Source: Lachnospiraceae bacterium UBA7196 | GTDB taxonomy: Bacteria; Bacillota; Clostridia; Lachnospirales; Lachnospiraceae | Reading direction: 5' to 3' | Assembly (NCBI GenBank): GCA_002490835.1 | Contig: DKUU01000026.1 | Span: 33,642-97,641 of the forward strand | Length of the DNA stretch: 64,000 nt | Part shown: positions 39,686-48,422 of the stretch, in pieces | Position numbering within the stretch: position 1 is the stretch's first letter | How the letters are laid out: the number at the start of each line of letters is the position of its first letter | Made by a program: the position numbers and the translations under genes | Notes under the pieces: generated by a model | What the model was told of the DNA's origin: nothing | Databases searched by the model: none | The model's input: the letters and a program-made list of their open reading frames with translations, nothing else

Positions 39686-41305
39686 ATGTTAAAAGTATTT
39701 CTGGTCGAAGATGAGAGCGTTGTCAGAGAGGGACTCAGGGACAATATCCCGTGGGAGCAGTGGGGCTATCAGTTCGTGGGCGAGGCCGGCGACGGGGAAA
39801 TGGCGCTGCCGCTGATTCAGAAGACAAAGCCGGACGTGCTGCTTACGGATATCAAGATGCCCTTTATGGACGGCCTTTCTTTAAGCCGCCTGGTGCATCA
39901 GGAGTTCCCTGATATGAAGATCATCATCATCAGCGGCTATGATGATTTCGAGTACGCCAGAGGGGCGATTCAGGTGGGGGCGGAGCAGTATCTGTTAAAG
40001 CCCATCACCAGAGCGGTATTGCAGAAAACGCTCGCCGAGCTGAAAACAAAGATCGAGACGGAACGGGAGCAGAAAAGCTATCAGGAGAAATTCCAGAACG
40101 AGGCCAGAGAGTACGAACAGTTTTCGCGCACGGATTTTTTTGTGCGCATCTTTGAGGGCAGGATGCCGGTGCAGGATATCTACGAGGAGGCGGCAAAGCT
40201 CTCCCTGCGAATCAATGCGCCCTGCTATAATCTTTTGATGTTTAATCTGCAGGAGAAGCGCAGCGGGGAGAACGCGGGCGTGGAGTCCGAACTCTTTGCC
40301 AGAAAGCGGGAAGAGCTTCTGCACTATTTCATCCGCTATCCGGAAAATCTGGTCTTTCGCTGGAATGTGAACACCTACGGCGTGCTGATACAGGGCAGCA
40401 TAGAACAGATGCCGGCGCTTTGCGATAGGAGCATTGAAAACGTGGAGCGGATCTGTAAACCGGCGCAGGAGAGTCTGCAATGGTATGTGGCTGTGGGGGA
40501 GCCGGTGGAGCGCTTAAGCCTCCTTGCGGAGTGCTACAGCAAAGTAAACCATCTCTTCGCCTATCGATTCCTGATGCCGCAGACCCATATCTTTACCGCG
40601 GAGCTCATCGGGCGTAACGTGCCGCAGGAGGCGGGCGGCAGGATAGACGGCATCGGAGCGGACCGGCTGGATCCGGAGCTGATCCGGGATTTTTTGCTGC
40701 GGGGTGCGAAAGACGAGATTGCGGATTTTGTGGAAAATTATCTGTCCCAGATGCAGGAAGCGATGCAGTCCGTGATGTTTCAGAATTACCTGACGCTGCA
40801 CATCTATTTTGTGACCCTCTCCTATGCGGAAGTACTCGGCTGCGGACGGGAGGAATTTCTGCGGCTGCTTGGAGAGACGACGCCGGAGAGCGTAAACGGT
40901 GCGGAAAAGCTTCCCCCCTATTTTTGCAGCCTTTTGGAAAAGGCGATGACACTGCGCGACAGGGAATCCGATGACCAGAGCAGACGCGTTTTGAAAAAGG
41001 CCCTCTCTTATATAGAAGAAAACTTTTCACAGGAGTCGCTGTCCTTAAATTCCGTAGCCGGTGAGGTGAACGTCAGCCCCAGCTATTTCAGCGCGATTTT
41101 TTCACGGGAGATGCAGGTGACTTTCGTGGAGTATGTGACAGGCAAGCGTATGGACAAGGCGAAAAAACTCCTTCGGCAGACGCAGATGCACACCGGGGAG
41201 ATCGCGCAGGAAGTCGGATACAAGGATCCCCACTATTTCAGCTTTGTATTCAAGAAGACGCAGGGCTGTACGCCCAGAGAGTACCGCGCGGGAGCGAAGG
41301 CCTGA
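39686..41305 (+). CDS. YesN-type AraC response regulator
   Basis: 539 residues. Receiver 1-120 with D55 (LLTDIKMPFMDG), a long middle region (about 130-430), and a C-terminal AraC domain with two helix-turn-helices (SLNSVAGEVNVSPSYFSAIFSREMQVTFVEYV and IAQEVGYKDPHYFSFVFKKTQGCTPREYR). GAGGAGAGCGCA before the ATG. Likely activates the ABC importer operon at 42.8-47.8 kb. Confidence 0.9.
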   Translation: MLKVFLVEDESVVREGLRDNIPWEQWGYQFVGEAGDGEMALPLIQKTKPDVLLTDIKMPFMDGLSLSRLVHQEFPDMKIIIISGYDDFEYARGAIQVGAEQYLLKPITRAVLQKTLAELKTKIETEREQKSYQEKFQNEAREYEQFSRTDFFVRIFEGRMPVQDIYEEAAKLSLRINAPCYNLLMFNLQEKRSGENAGVESELFARKREELLHYFIRYPENLVFRWNVNTYGVLIQGSIEQMPALCDRSIENVERICKPAQESLQWYVAVGEPVERLSLLAECYSKVNHLFAYRFLMPQTHIFTAELIGRNVPQEAGGRIDGIGADRLDPELIRDFLLRGAKDEIADFVENYLSQMQEAMQSVMFQNYLTLHIYFVTLSYAEVLGCGREEFLRLLGETTPESVNGAEKLPPYFCSLLEKAMTLRDRESDDQSRRVLKKALSYIEENFSQESLSLNSVAGEVNVSPSYFSAIFSREMQVTFVEYVTGKRMDKAKKLLRQTQMHTGEIAQEVGYKDPHYFSFVFKKTQGCTPREYRAGAKA

Positions 41306-41322
41306 GCGGAGACCGGAATCTG

Positions 41323-42411
41323 TTACGCGGATGCGGTCGGCGCAGCGTCGCTTTCTTTTCGCACCAGCTCCCAAGGGATCTCCTGTGATGCGGCGGGGTG
41401 TCCCTTTAAGAGCAGCGTCATCGCCTCGGCCACGCAGCGTCCCAGCTCGTGCGGGCGGTGGGCAAGCGAGGTGATGCGCACTTTGCTTAAGTCGCTCAAG
41501 TAGCTGTTGTCGAAGCAGACGACGGAGAGATCCTGCGGTACCCGTATCCCTGCGTAGGAGAGTTCTTTGATCAGCCAGTAGGCGATCTCGTCGTTATAGC
41601 AGATGACGGCGGTGCAGTCGGACAGCCGTTCTTTGCAAAAGGAGGCAAGGAAGCGGGTGTCCTGCTTTTTTTCCAACGCCTCCAGATCGGCGGATAAGAA
41701 CCAGCCCACGTTTTCGTCCGCAAAAGTCAGGCTAAGATCCCGCAGGCCGCAGGCTGCTCCCAGAAAGCGTTCAGGCCCCTGTGCGTCGTCCGATTTAAAG
41801 AGTCCGGCGATGCGGGTATGCCCCAGACCGGCCAGATGGCCGGCTAAAAGATAGCCGCCGTAGTAGTTATCGTCCTTGATGCAGATTTCATTTTCAAGGG
41901 CAGGGCAGCAGCCGTGGAGGAAGAGCAGCCGCGTGCCGGCGGCCTTCAGCCGTTTATAAAGATCGAGGTTCGGGGAGGGCAGGGCGCTCTTTGTGCCTTC
42001 CGCGATCAGCCCACGCGGCGGGTTTTCTAACAGCGTTAGTAAATGCGTTCTTTCTATATTAAAATGGTTGTCCGTGGAAAGGACATCGAGCTGATAGCCT
42101 TTTTCATTCAAAGTCTGGCGGATGTCCGCAAGCAGTCTGGGGTAGATGTATTCCTGACTGTTGGAGATCAGGATGGGGATGCGGTTTTCGGAAAACGTCG
42201 GGGACAGCCCTGTTGCAAAAGAGCCGCTTCCCTGCCGGCTTTCAATCAGCCCCTTTTTTTTCAGCACAGCGAGGGCGGCCCGCACGGTCTGGCGGCTGAC
42301 ATCGTATCTGGCACACAGTTCCGCTTCGGTGGGCAGCGCCGTGATCCCCTGCTCCAGATTACGGGCAATCTGTTCCGTAAGCTGTTTCGAAAGTGTTTCG
42401 TACTTGTTCAT
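41323..42411 (-). CDS. GntR/LacI-fusion repressor (AraR-like)
   Basis: 362 residues. N-terminal GntR winged helix (about 1-70: LPTEAELCARYDVSRQTVRAALAVLKKKGLIESRQGSGSF) fused to a LacI-type sugar-binding domain (about 75-355: VVCFDNSYLSDLSKVRITSLAHRPHELGRCVAEAM). This is the AraR architecture. It lies between the sensing operon and the transport operon, and both its own upstream DNA and that of the transport operon have TTTGT-type half sites, so it probably represses the importer. Effector may be arabinose or a related sugar; not certain. Confidence 0.85.
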   Translation of the reverse strand: MNKYETLSKQLTEQIARNLEQGITALPTEAELCARYDVSRQTVRAALAVLKKKGLIESRQGSGSFATGLSPTFSENRIPILISNSQEYIYPRLLADIRQTLNEKGYQLDVLSTDNHFNIERTHLLTLLENPPRGLIAEGTKSALPSPNLDLYKRLKAAGTRLLFLHGCCPALENEICIKDDNYYGGYLLAGHLAGLGHTRIAGLFKSDDAQGPERFLGAACGLRDLSLTFADENVGWFLSADLEALEKKQDTRFLASFCKERLSDCTAVICYNDEIAYWLIKELSYAGIRVPQDLSVVCFDNSYLSDLSKVRITSLAHRPHELGRCVAEAMTLLLKGHPAASQEIPWELVRKESDAAPTASA

Positions 42412-42428
42412 CTGAAAAAAACCCCTTT

Positions 42429-42470
42429 TTTGTTCATGGTTTGTTTACAAATTACGCTATGTTTGTTCAT
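42429..42470. promoter_or_regulatory. TTTGT half sites before the GntR/LacI gene
   Basis: Direct repeats TTTGTTCAT (42429-42437, 42462-42470) flank the palindrome TTTGTTTACAAA (42440-42451), close to the repressor's start codon at 42411. AraR of Bacillus binds ATTTGTACGTACAAAT, which has the same TTTGT/ACAAA half sites. Autoregulation is likely. Confidence 0.5.
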
Positions 42471-42619
42471 AAAAAACCCCACTTGAAGGAAAAAATACCA
42501 TTCACGGCGACTTATTGGCAATAATTACTGTAAACTAATCTGCTGCCACATGGTAAATTTTTCCGTGAAAAACAATAAATGAAATACAAAATCATAAAAT
42601 TTTACCCTCAAAATAAAAA

Positions 42620-42690
42620 TTTGTATTGATAAAAATCATTATATCATAAATTTGTATTGTTGAACCCATACAAAATGCACAAAATACATA
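42620..42690 (+). promoter_or_regulatory. Promoter/operator region of the sugar ABC operon
   Basis: TTTGTATTG occurs at 42620 and 42651; the latter forms TTTGTAT-N10-ATACAAA (42651-42674). A possible promoter, TTGAAC (42660-42665) with an A/T-rich -10 about 17-19 bp later (TACATA), overlaps the palindrome, so a bound repressor would block it. The remaining leader, 42691-42842, shows only an unsupported small reading frame. Confidence 0.5.
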
Positions 42691-42842
42691 TTTTGGGAGT
42701 TGCAGTCATATGGTTATTTTGCTAAAGTGTTCTCAGGGACAGCGAGAAGTATCTCCATATCCCGAAAACTTATTTCAATTCAGACTTTCCGCCGCAGATG
42801 CGCAGATGGAAAGTCTCAATTCAGAAAGGGAGGAAATTAACA

Positions 42843-43949
42843 ATGAAGAAAAGATTGGCAGTGTTACTGGCCGGCGCTATGGTTATGGCAACTCTGGCAG
42901 GCTGTGGCAATGGTGGTACGGCAGAGACATCGGCACCGGCAACAACGGATGCGCCTGCAGCAGAGCCTGAGGCACCCGCAGCGGAGCCCGAGGCAGAGGC
43001 AGAGGCACCCGCAGAACCCGAGGCAGAGGCAGAGGCGCCCGCAGCAGGCGGCGACCTGATCAAGGTTGGTATCATCAACAACGATCCCAGTGAGTCCGGT
43101 TATCGTACCGCGAACGACGCAGATCTGAAGGCTACCTTCACTGAGGCGAATGGCTACTCTGCACAGTTTGCATACGGCAATCCTGCGGTAGGTAATGCAA
43201 ACGAAGATCAGGTAAAGGCAGCACAGCAGTTCATTCAGGACGAAGTTGACTATCTGCTTCTCTCCGCAGCTGATACCGCTGGTTGGGATACCGTTTTACA
43301 GGATGCACAGGACGCAGGCGTTCAGGTTATCCTGTTTGACCGTACCATCGACGCTGACGAAGGTCTTTACGCAGCATCTATCGTGTCCGACATGGACAAA
43401 GAAGGTCAGACCGCAGTAGACTGGCTTGCAACGCAGGGTCTTGAGACCTACAACATCATCCACCTGCAGGGTCAGATGGGTTCCGCAGCACAGCAGGGTC
43501 GTACCAAGGCTCTGGATGAGAAGGTAGCTGCTGAGGCTAACTGGAACATGGTTGAGCAGCAGACCGCTTCCTGGAACGCTGAGAACGCACAGCAGATCGT
43601 TCAGTCTGTGATCAGCTCCGGTAAAGAGTTCAACGTAATCTACGCTGAGAACGATGATATGGCTAAGGGCGCAGTTGCAGCTCTGGATGCAGCAAACATC
43701 TCCCACGGCGTAGGCAAGGACGTTATCGTAATGGGCTTTGACTGCAACAAGTGGGCTCTGGAAGAGCTGCTTGCAGGCAACTGGAACTACGATGGCCAGT
43801 GTAATCCTTTCCAGTCTTCTTACATTAGCGATGTAATCAAGACCCTTGAGAGCGGCGGCACGCCTGCTGAGAAGGTGATCATCATGGAGGAGAAGGGCTT
43901 CGATGCAAGCACCATCACGGCTGAGGATGTTGAGAAGTACGGCATCTAA
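42843..43949 (+). CDS. Sugar ABC transporter binding lipoprotein (YtfQ-like)
   Basis: 368 residues from ATG 42843 (AAAGGGAGGAAATTAACA before it). Signal peptide with lipobox LAGC (about residue 20), then a 50-residue Ala/Pro/Glu linker built from short repeated units, then a galactofuranose/ribose-type binding domain (KVGIINNDPSESGYRTAND, DYLLLSAADTAGWDTVLQDAQDAGVQVILFDR, IYAENDDMAKGAVAALDAA). Codon use is highly biased (gene is likely very strongly expressed). A terminator follows that should let only some transcripts reach the ATPase and permeases. Confidence 0.9.
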   Translation: MKKRLAVLLAGAMVMATLAGCGNGGTAETSAPATTDAPAAEPEAPAAEPEAEAEAPAEPEAEAEAPAAGGDLIKVGIINNDPSESGYRTANDADLKATFTEANGYSAQFAYGNPAVGNANEDQVKAAQQFIQDEVDYLLLSAADTAGWDTVLQDAQDAGVQVILFDRTIDADEGLYAASIVSDMDKEGQTAVDWLATQGLETYNIIHLQGQMGSAAQQGRTKALDEKVAAEANWNMVEQQTASWNAENAQQIVQSVISSGKEFNVIYAENDDMAKGAVAALDAANISHGVGKDVIVMGFDCNKWALEELLAGNWNYDGQCNPFQSSYISDVIKTLESGGTPAEKVIIMEEKGFDASTITAEDVEKYGI

Positions 43950-43997
43950 ATCGGAACGATTGAAAAATTAATAGAAATATGCTATAATGTTTCTAAC

Positions 43998-44035
43998 GAG
44001 CGCGGCGCAGCGTAAAGCCTGCCCGCGCTCTTTTT
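43998..44035 (+). terminator. Intra-operon terminator after the binding lipoprotein
   Basis: Stem GAGCGCGG with CCGCGCTC, 17-nt loop, then TTTTTCT. Partial readthrough would give more binding protein than transporter, the usual ratio for such operons. Confidence 0.8.
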
Positions 44036-44101
44036 CTAAACATCTATAGGGGGTTAGAGGGTGTTCAGAGAAGGTAAAAAATTTTGGGAGGTGGACTGGT
44101 A

Positions 44102-45616
44102 GTGGAAGACAACATCGTATTAAAAATGAGAAACATCCACAAGATCTTCCCCGGAGTACGCGCCCTGCAGGGTGTGGACTTCACTCTGCGCAAGGGCGAG
44201 ATCCACGCGCTGATGGGGGAAAACGGCGCCGGAAAATCAACGTTGATCAAGGTTCTTACCGGCGTGTACGGCAAGGAGGAGGGGGATATCTTCCTTGACG
44301 GCACAGAGGGTCCGGTGGCGATCCATTCGCCGCAGGATGCGCAGAACATGGGCATCAGTACCGTGTATCAGGAGATCACGCTCTGCCCGAACCTGACGGT
44401 GGCTGAGAACATGTTTATCGGTCGTACCAAGGGTACGGTGCAGAATTGGAAGAAAATGAACGCCGATACGGACAGGATATTACAGTCTCTGGAAGTGCCG
44501 GCGAGAGCAGCGCAGCAGTTGGGGACCTGTTCTCTGGCGGTGCAGCAGATGATCGCTATTGCCCGTGCGGTGGATATGGAATGTAAGGTCCTGATCCTCG
44601 ATGAGCCCACTTCCTCGCTGGATGAGCAGGAAGTTGAGAAGCTCTTTAAGCTGATGCGGGATCTGCGCGCCAAAGGCGTAGGCATCATCTTTGTAACACA
44701 CTTTCTGGAGCAGGTGTATGAAGTCTGCGACAGGATCACCGTCATGAGAGACGGTAAACTGGTAGGTGAATATGAGATCGAGAATCTGCCCCGCGTACAG
44801 CTCGTGTCCAAGATGCTGGGTAAAGAGGTGGACGATCTTTCCGATATCAAAGGCGAAGTTAAGACATTTGACGCAGGGAAGGATGCGGTTCCCGTGCTGG
44901 AGGCGGAAGGCCTTGTCAGCAATGCGGGTATCAAGCCATTTGATTTCCATATCAATAAGGGCGAAGTGAACGGCTTTACCGGCCTTCTCGGTTCCGGCCG
45001 AAGCGAGTGTGTACGCGCGATCTTCGGTGCGGACAGGGTGACCGGCGGCAAGGTAAAGATGAAAGGCAAAGACGTAAAGATCGCAAAGCCGCTTGACGCG
45101 ATGAAGAACGGTATCGCGTATCTGCCCGAAGACCGTAAGGTGGACGGCATCGTGGGCGACCTTTCCGTGCGCGACAATATCATCCTTGCGCAGCAGGTAC
45201 TGAAAGGCTTCTTCAAGCCTTTCTCCAAGGCGGAAGCCAATAAGGTCGCTGACGAGTACATAAAACTTTTGAACATTAAAACGGCATCAAAGGATACGCC
45301 GATCAAGTCTCTTTCCGGCGGTAACCAGCAGAAGGTAATTGTTGCGAGATGGCTGTTTACGCATCCCGAATATCTGATCCTTGATGAGCCGACCAGAGGT
45401 ATCGACGTGGGTACTAAGGTCGATATCCAGAAGCTTGTCTTAAAGCTGGCGTCCGAGGGTATGAGCGTGACCTTTATCTCCTCGGAGCTTGACGAGATGA
45501 TCAGGACCTGTTCCCGTCTGATCGTCATGAGAGACCGTAAGGCGGTCGGCGAACTCACGGGCGATGAGCTGAACCAGAGTACGATTATGAATACGATCGC
45601 GGGAGGTGACAAATAA
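44102..45616 (+). CDS. Sugar ABC transporter ATPase, two-domain (YtfR/RbsA-like)
   Basis: 504 residues from GTG 44102, preceded by GGGAGGTGG; a TTG 18 bp upstream overlaps that site. Two ABC domains: the first with Walker A GENGAGKST, signature SLAVQQMIAIARAV (degenerate LSGGQ) and Walker B VLILDEPTSSL; the second with a degenerate Walker A (GLLGSGRSE), intact SGGNQQKVIVARWL and LILDEPTRGIDVG. This is the standard RbsA-type ATPase for monosaccharide import. The next gene starts right after its stop. Confidence 0.9.
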   Translation: MEDNIVLKMRNIHKIFPGVRALQGVDFTLRKGEIHALMGENGAGKSTLIKVLTGVYGKEEGDIFLDGTEGPVAIHSPQDAQNMGISTVYQEITLCPNLTVAENMFIGRTKGTVQNWKKMNADTDRILQSLEVPARAAQQLGTCSLAVQQMIAIARAVDMECKVLILDEPTSSLDEQEVEKLFKLMRDLRAKGVGIIFVTHFLEQVYEVCDRITVMRDGKLVGEYEIENLPRVQLVSKMLGKEVDDLSDIKGEVKTFDAGKDAVPVLEAEGLVSNAGIKPFDFHINKGEVNGFTGLLGSGRSECVRAIFGADRVTGGKVKMKGKDVKIAKPLDAMKNGIAYLPEDRKVDGIVGDLSVRDNIILAQQVLKGFFKPFSKAEANKVADEYIKLLNIKTASKDTPIKSLSGGNQQKVIVARWLFTHPEYLILDEPTRGIDVGTKVDIQKLVLKLASEGMSVTFISSELDEMIRTCSRLIVMRDRKAVGELTGDELNQSTIMNTIAGGDK

Positions 45617-46708
45617 ATGGCAAACAGTGAAAATGTAAAAACATCGAGCGCGGGTTCCTGGAAGAATCTGCTTAGAAATCAGTGTTTTATTCCGATCGCG
45701 GCGCTGCTTTTGCTGGCGGTATTTAATCTGATCGTTGATCCCACTTTCTTTAGGATTACGTTCGGCTATAACAGTGCCGGGAATCCGGTGCTGTCCGGTG
45801 CTATTATTGATATCATCAATAACGGTTCCGAGCTGGCGATTTTGGCGATTGGTATGACGCTCGTGACGGCAGCTTCCGGCGGTCAGGATATCAGTGTGGG
45901 CGCGGCGATCGCTATCGCGGGCAGCGTGATCCTGCGGGTACTCTGCGGCGGGAATGCGCGTCCTGAGACGCTGGAGGCGCCTATCATTGTGGCGTTTTTG
46001 GTGGCTTGCGTGGTGGCAATGCTCTTTGGCGCGTTCAACGGCGTGCTGGTTGCTTACTTTAAGATTCAGCCCATGATCGCGACATTGATCCTGTATACGG
46101 CGGGGCGTTCCATCGCGGCGTGGATCAATAACAATGAGCTTCCTGTTATCAGCGATCCGAAGTTTGCTTATTTTGGCGGGTTTATTCCGGGGATACCGAT
46201 TCCGACGCCGTTCTTTATTGCGGTAGCATGTATGATCGTGGTTGGATTAGCACTGAAATTTACGAATTTAAGATTATATACACAGTCGGTTGGTATCAAT
46301 CAGAGTTCCGCCAGACTTAACGGTCTCAATCCGGAGCTGATCAAGGTGATGACTTTCGTGATTCTGGGTCTGTGCGTGGCGGTTGCGGGACTGATCAAGG
46401 TAAGCCGTGTATCCTCCATCAACTACTCCGTTATCGCGAAGGATATTGAGATGGACGCTATCCTTGCGGTGGCTCTGGGCGGTAACGCGCTTTCCGGCGG
46501 TAAGTTCAGCATGGCGGCTTCTATCATTGGCGCTTTTGTGATCCAGTGTCTGACGACCACTCTCTATAAGTATGGCGTTCCGGCAACGGCGCTGCCCGCT
46601 TATAAGGCAGTCGTTGTCATCCTGCTGGTCATCGTCAGCGCGCCTACCGTGAGGGAGTATTTTTCCACACTTGTGAAAAAGATGAAACTGAAAGGGGAGG
46701 TGGCGTAA
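45617..46708 (+). CDS. Sugar ABC transporter permease (YtfT-like)
   Basis: 363 residues. About nine or ten membrane helices of the BPD_transp_2 family, with the conserved stretches AIGMTLVTAASGGQDISVGAAIAIAG, LFGAFNGVLVAYFKIQPMIATL and EMDAILAVALGGNALSGGKFSMAASIIGAF. It starts directly after the ATPase stop and ends 1 bp before the second permease. The two permeases should form a heterodimer. Confidence 0.9.
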   Translation: MANSENVKTSSAGSWKNLLRNQCFIPIAALLLLAVFNLIVDPTFFRITFGYNSAGNPVLSGAIIDIINNGSELAILAIGMTLVTAASGGQDISVGAAIAIAGSVILRVLCGGNARPETLEAPIIVAFLVACVVAMLFGAFNGVLVAYFKIQPMIATLILYTAGRSIAAWINNNELPVISDPKFAYFGGFIPGIPIPTPFFIAVACMIVVGLALKFTNLRLYTQSVGINQSSARLNGLNPELIKVMTFVILGLCVAVAGLIKVSRVSSINYSVIAKDIEMDAILAVALGGNALSGGKFSMAASIIGAFVIQCLTTTLYKYGVPATALPAYKAVVVILLVIVSAPTVREYFSTLVKKMKLKGEVA

Positions 46709-46709
46709 G

Positions 46710-47777
46710 ATGGCAAAGACAGATAAGAATACGACGCCTGCGGGAAATAGCCTTGGAGCAAAATTGATGGGTATGACCGATACCAATCTGCTTCTTACGA
46801 TTACGGTCATTGTATTTTTCCTGATGTACATAGGCGCAGTAGTATTTCTGCGCGGCGGTTTCTTAAAGCCGCAGACCTTTTTCCTGATCTTAAACAGTAA
46901 CGCGGCGCTCATTATCCTTGCCTGCGGCATGAGCCTTGTGATGATCACCGGCGGGATCGATATCTCCGTGGGTGGCGTGACCGCTCTGGTGAGTATGTGC
47001 TGTGCGGTCTATCTGGATTATAAGGACGGAAATGTTTTTGGGGCGATCATGATCGCGCTGGCGATCGGTTTGGCATTCGGCGTTATTCAGGGCTTAATGG
47101 TGGCATATCTGGATATCCAGCCCTTTATCGTCACACTGGCGGGTATGTTCTTTGCAAAGGGTATGACGACAGTGGTCAATTCCTCGCCCTTTAATGTGGC
47201 GAACGAGGCGTTTGTCGCACTCAAGACGACGCGTATCAACGTGCCGGGACTTGGTTCTGTCAATAAAAAGGGAATCTATGTGCCCGCGTATGTGGAGATC
47301 GGCGTGCTGGTGGCGATCGTGATCGTGATCGTGATGTTTGTGCTGCTGCGCTGGACCAAGATGGGCCGTAACTTCTACGCGGTGGGCGGCAATAAGCAGA
47401 GCGCATTGATGCTCGGTATCAATGTAAAACGGACGAAATTCCTCTCACATTTGATCTGCGGCCTTCTGGCAGGAATCGGCGGCTTCGTCTACTTCCTGCA
47501 TGTGGGTTCCGGTTCTCCTTCCAATGCGGCGGGAGCGGAAATGGATGCGATCGCATCCTCCATCATCGGCGGCACGATGCTGACCGGCGGTGTCGGTAAC
47601 GTGGTCGGAACTTTCTTTGGCGTACTCTCGTTGAGTACGATTCAGAATATCGTATCTTCCATCGGATTTGACGAAGCATGGTGGACCGGTATCACCAAGG
47701 CGGCTATGCTCTGCCTGTTCCTGTTGGTTCAGAGCGTGGTGATGTCCGTGAGAAAGAAGAGAATTTCCGCAAGTTGA
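46710..47777 (+). CDS. Sugar ABC transporter permease (YjfF-like)
   Basis: 355 residues, same family as the preceding gene. Conserved stretches: ACGMSLVMITGGIDISVGGVTALV, IQGLMVAYLDIQPFIVTLAGMFFAKG, and AGAEMDAIASSIIGGTMLTGGVGNVVGTFFG. With the binding lipoprotein, ATPase and first permease it gives the YtfQRT-YjfF arrangement known for galactofuranose uptake, though substrate here is not proven. Confidence 0.9.
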   Translation: MAKTDKNTTPAGNSLGAKLMGMTDTNLLLTITVIVFFLMYIGAVVFLRGGFLKPQTFFLILNSNAALIILACGMSLVMITGGIDISVGGVTALVSMCCAVYLDYKDGNVFGAIMIALAIGLAFGVIQGLMVAYLDIQPFIVTLAGMFFAKGMTTVVNSSPFNVANEAFVALKTTRINVPGLGSVNKKGIYVPAYVEIGVLVAIVIVIVMFVLLRWTKMGRNFYAVGGNKQSALMLGINVKRTKFLSHLICGLLAGIGGFVYFLHVGSGSPSNAAGAEMDAIASSIIGGTMLTGGVGNVVGTFFGVLSLSTIQNIVSSIGFDEAWWTGITKAAMLCLFLLVQSVVMSVRKKRISAS

Positions 47778-47790
47778 TTTTTGTAAACGA

Positions 47791-47839
47791 ACAGCCCCTG
47801 CATGGGTCGGCACATGTCGGCCCGGCAGGGGTTGTTTTT
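47791..47839 (+). terminator. Terminator of the sugar ABC operon
   Basis: ACAGCCCCTGC pairs with GCAGGGGTTGT (one G-U pair) around a 23-nt loop with its own small stem; TTTTT follows. Confidence 0.8.
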
Positions 47840-47927
47840 CGTTATGGAGTATCTGTCTTAACAGGTTGCAATTTCACTAAAAGTAAGCTAAAATGATAAG
47901 AAAGTAACAAAGGAGCTGCATGCTGTT

Positions 47928-48398
47928 TTGGAGACACCGTTTCAGATCAGAACTGCACATAGGGACGAGTGGGAGGATGCTATGGCGCTTGCGTGGCGCA
48001 CTTTTTTGCAGTTTGAGGCGGAAGATTACCCGCAGGAAGGCGTAGAAAATTTCGAGCGGTTTGTCACAGATTCGACGATTCACCGAATGTTTATTATCGG
48101 TTCTTATCATCTGTTCGTAGCGTATGCGGGTACGACGCTCGTAGGAATGATCACCCTGCGGGAGACCTCACACATCTCTTTGTTGTTTGTGGACGCAAAA
48201 TACCACAGACAGGGAATCGGACGCGCGCTTGTGCAGTATGTCAGGAGTTTTTTGGCATCCGGGTCGCGGGCTACGCATTTGACGGTGAACGCTTCTCCTT
48301 ATGGCGTGGAGTTTTATCATAAGCTGGGGTTTCGGGACGTACGTCCGCAGGAACAAAAAGACGGGATCATTTATACGCCAATGGAGTTTGTGTTGTGA
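47928..48398 (+). CDS. GNAT acetyltransferase
   Basis: 156 residues. The TTG start at 47928 has AAGGAG about 12 nt upstream; no ATG in this frame fits, so the start is less certain. Acetyl-CoA loop YHRQGIGRALVQYV (Q/R-x-x-G-x-G/A), the beta bulge LLFVDAKY, and the C-terminal NASPYGVEFYHKLGFRDV. Small-molecule or protein N-acetyltransferase of unknown substrate. Confidence 0.75.
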   Translation: METPFQIRTAHRDEWEDAMALAWRTFLQFEAEDYPQEGVENFERFVTDSTIHRMFIIGSYHLFVAYAGTTLVGMITLRETSHISLLFVDAKYHRQGIGRALVQYVRSFLASGSRATHLTVNASPYGVEFYHKLGFRDVRPQEQKDGIIYTPMEFVL

Positions 48399-48422
48399 CG
48401 GGATGTCAAGTGGGAGAGGAAT

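Noticed and set aside
42954..43040. Short tandem repeats in the binding lipoprotein gene that might suggest a CRISPR or minisatellite
   Set aside because: They encode the Ala/Pro/Glu linker after the lipobox, in frame, a common feature of such lipoproteins; no spacers as in CRISPR.
44368..45612. A 414-residue minus-strand frame inside the sugar ABC ATPase gene
   Set aside because: Pure antisense shadow of a conserved ABC gene with strong codon bias.
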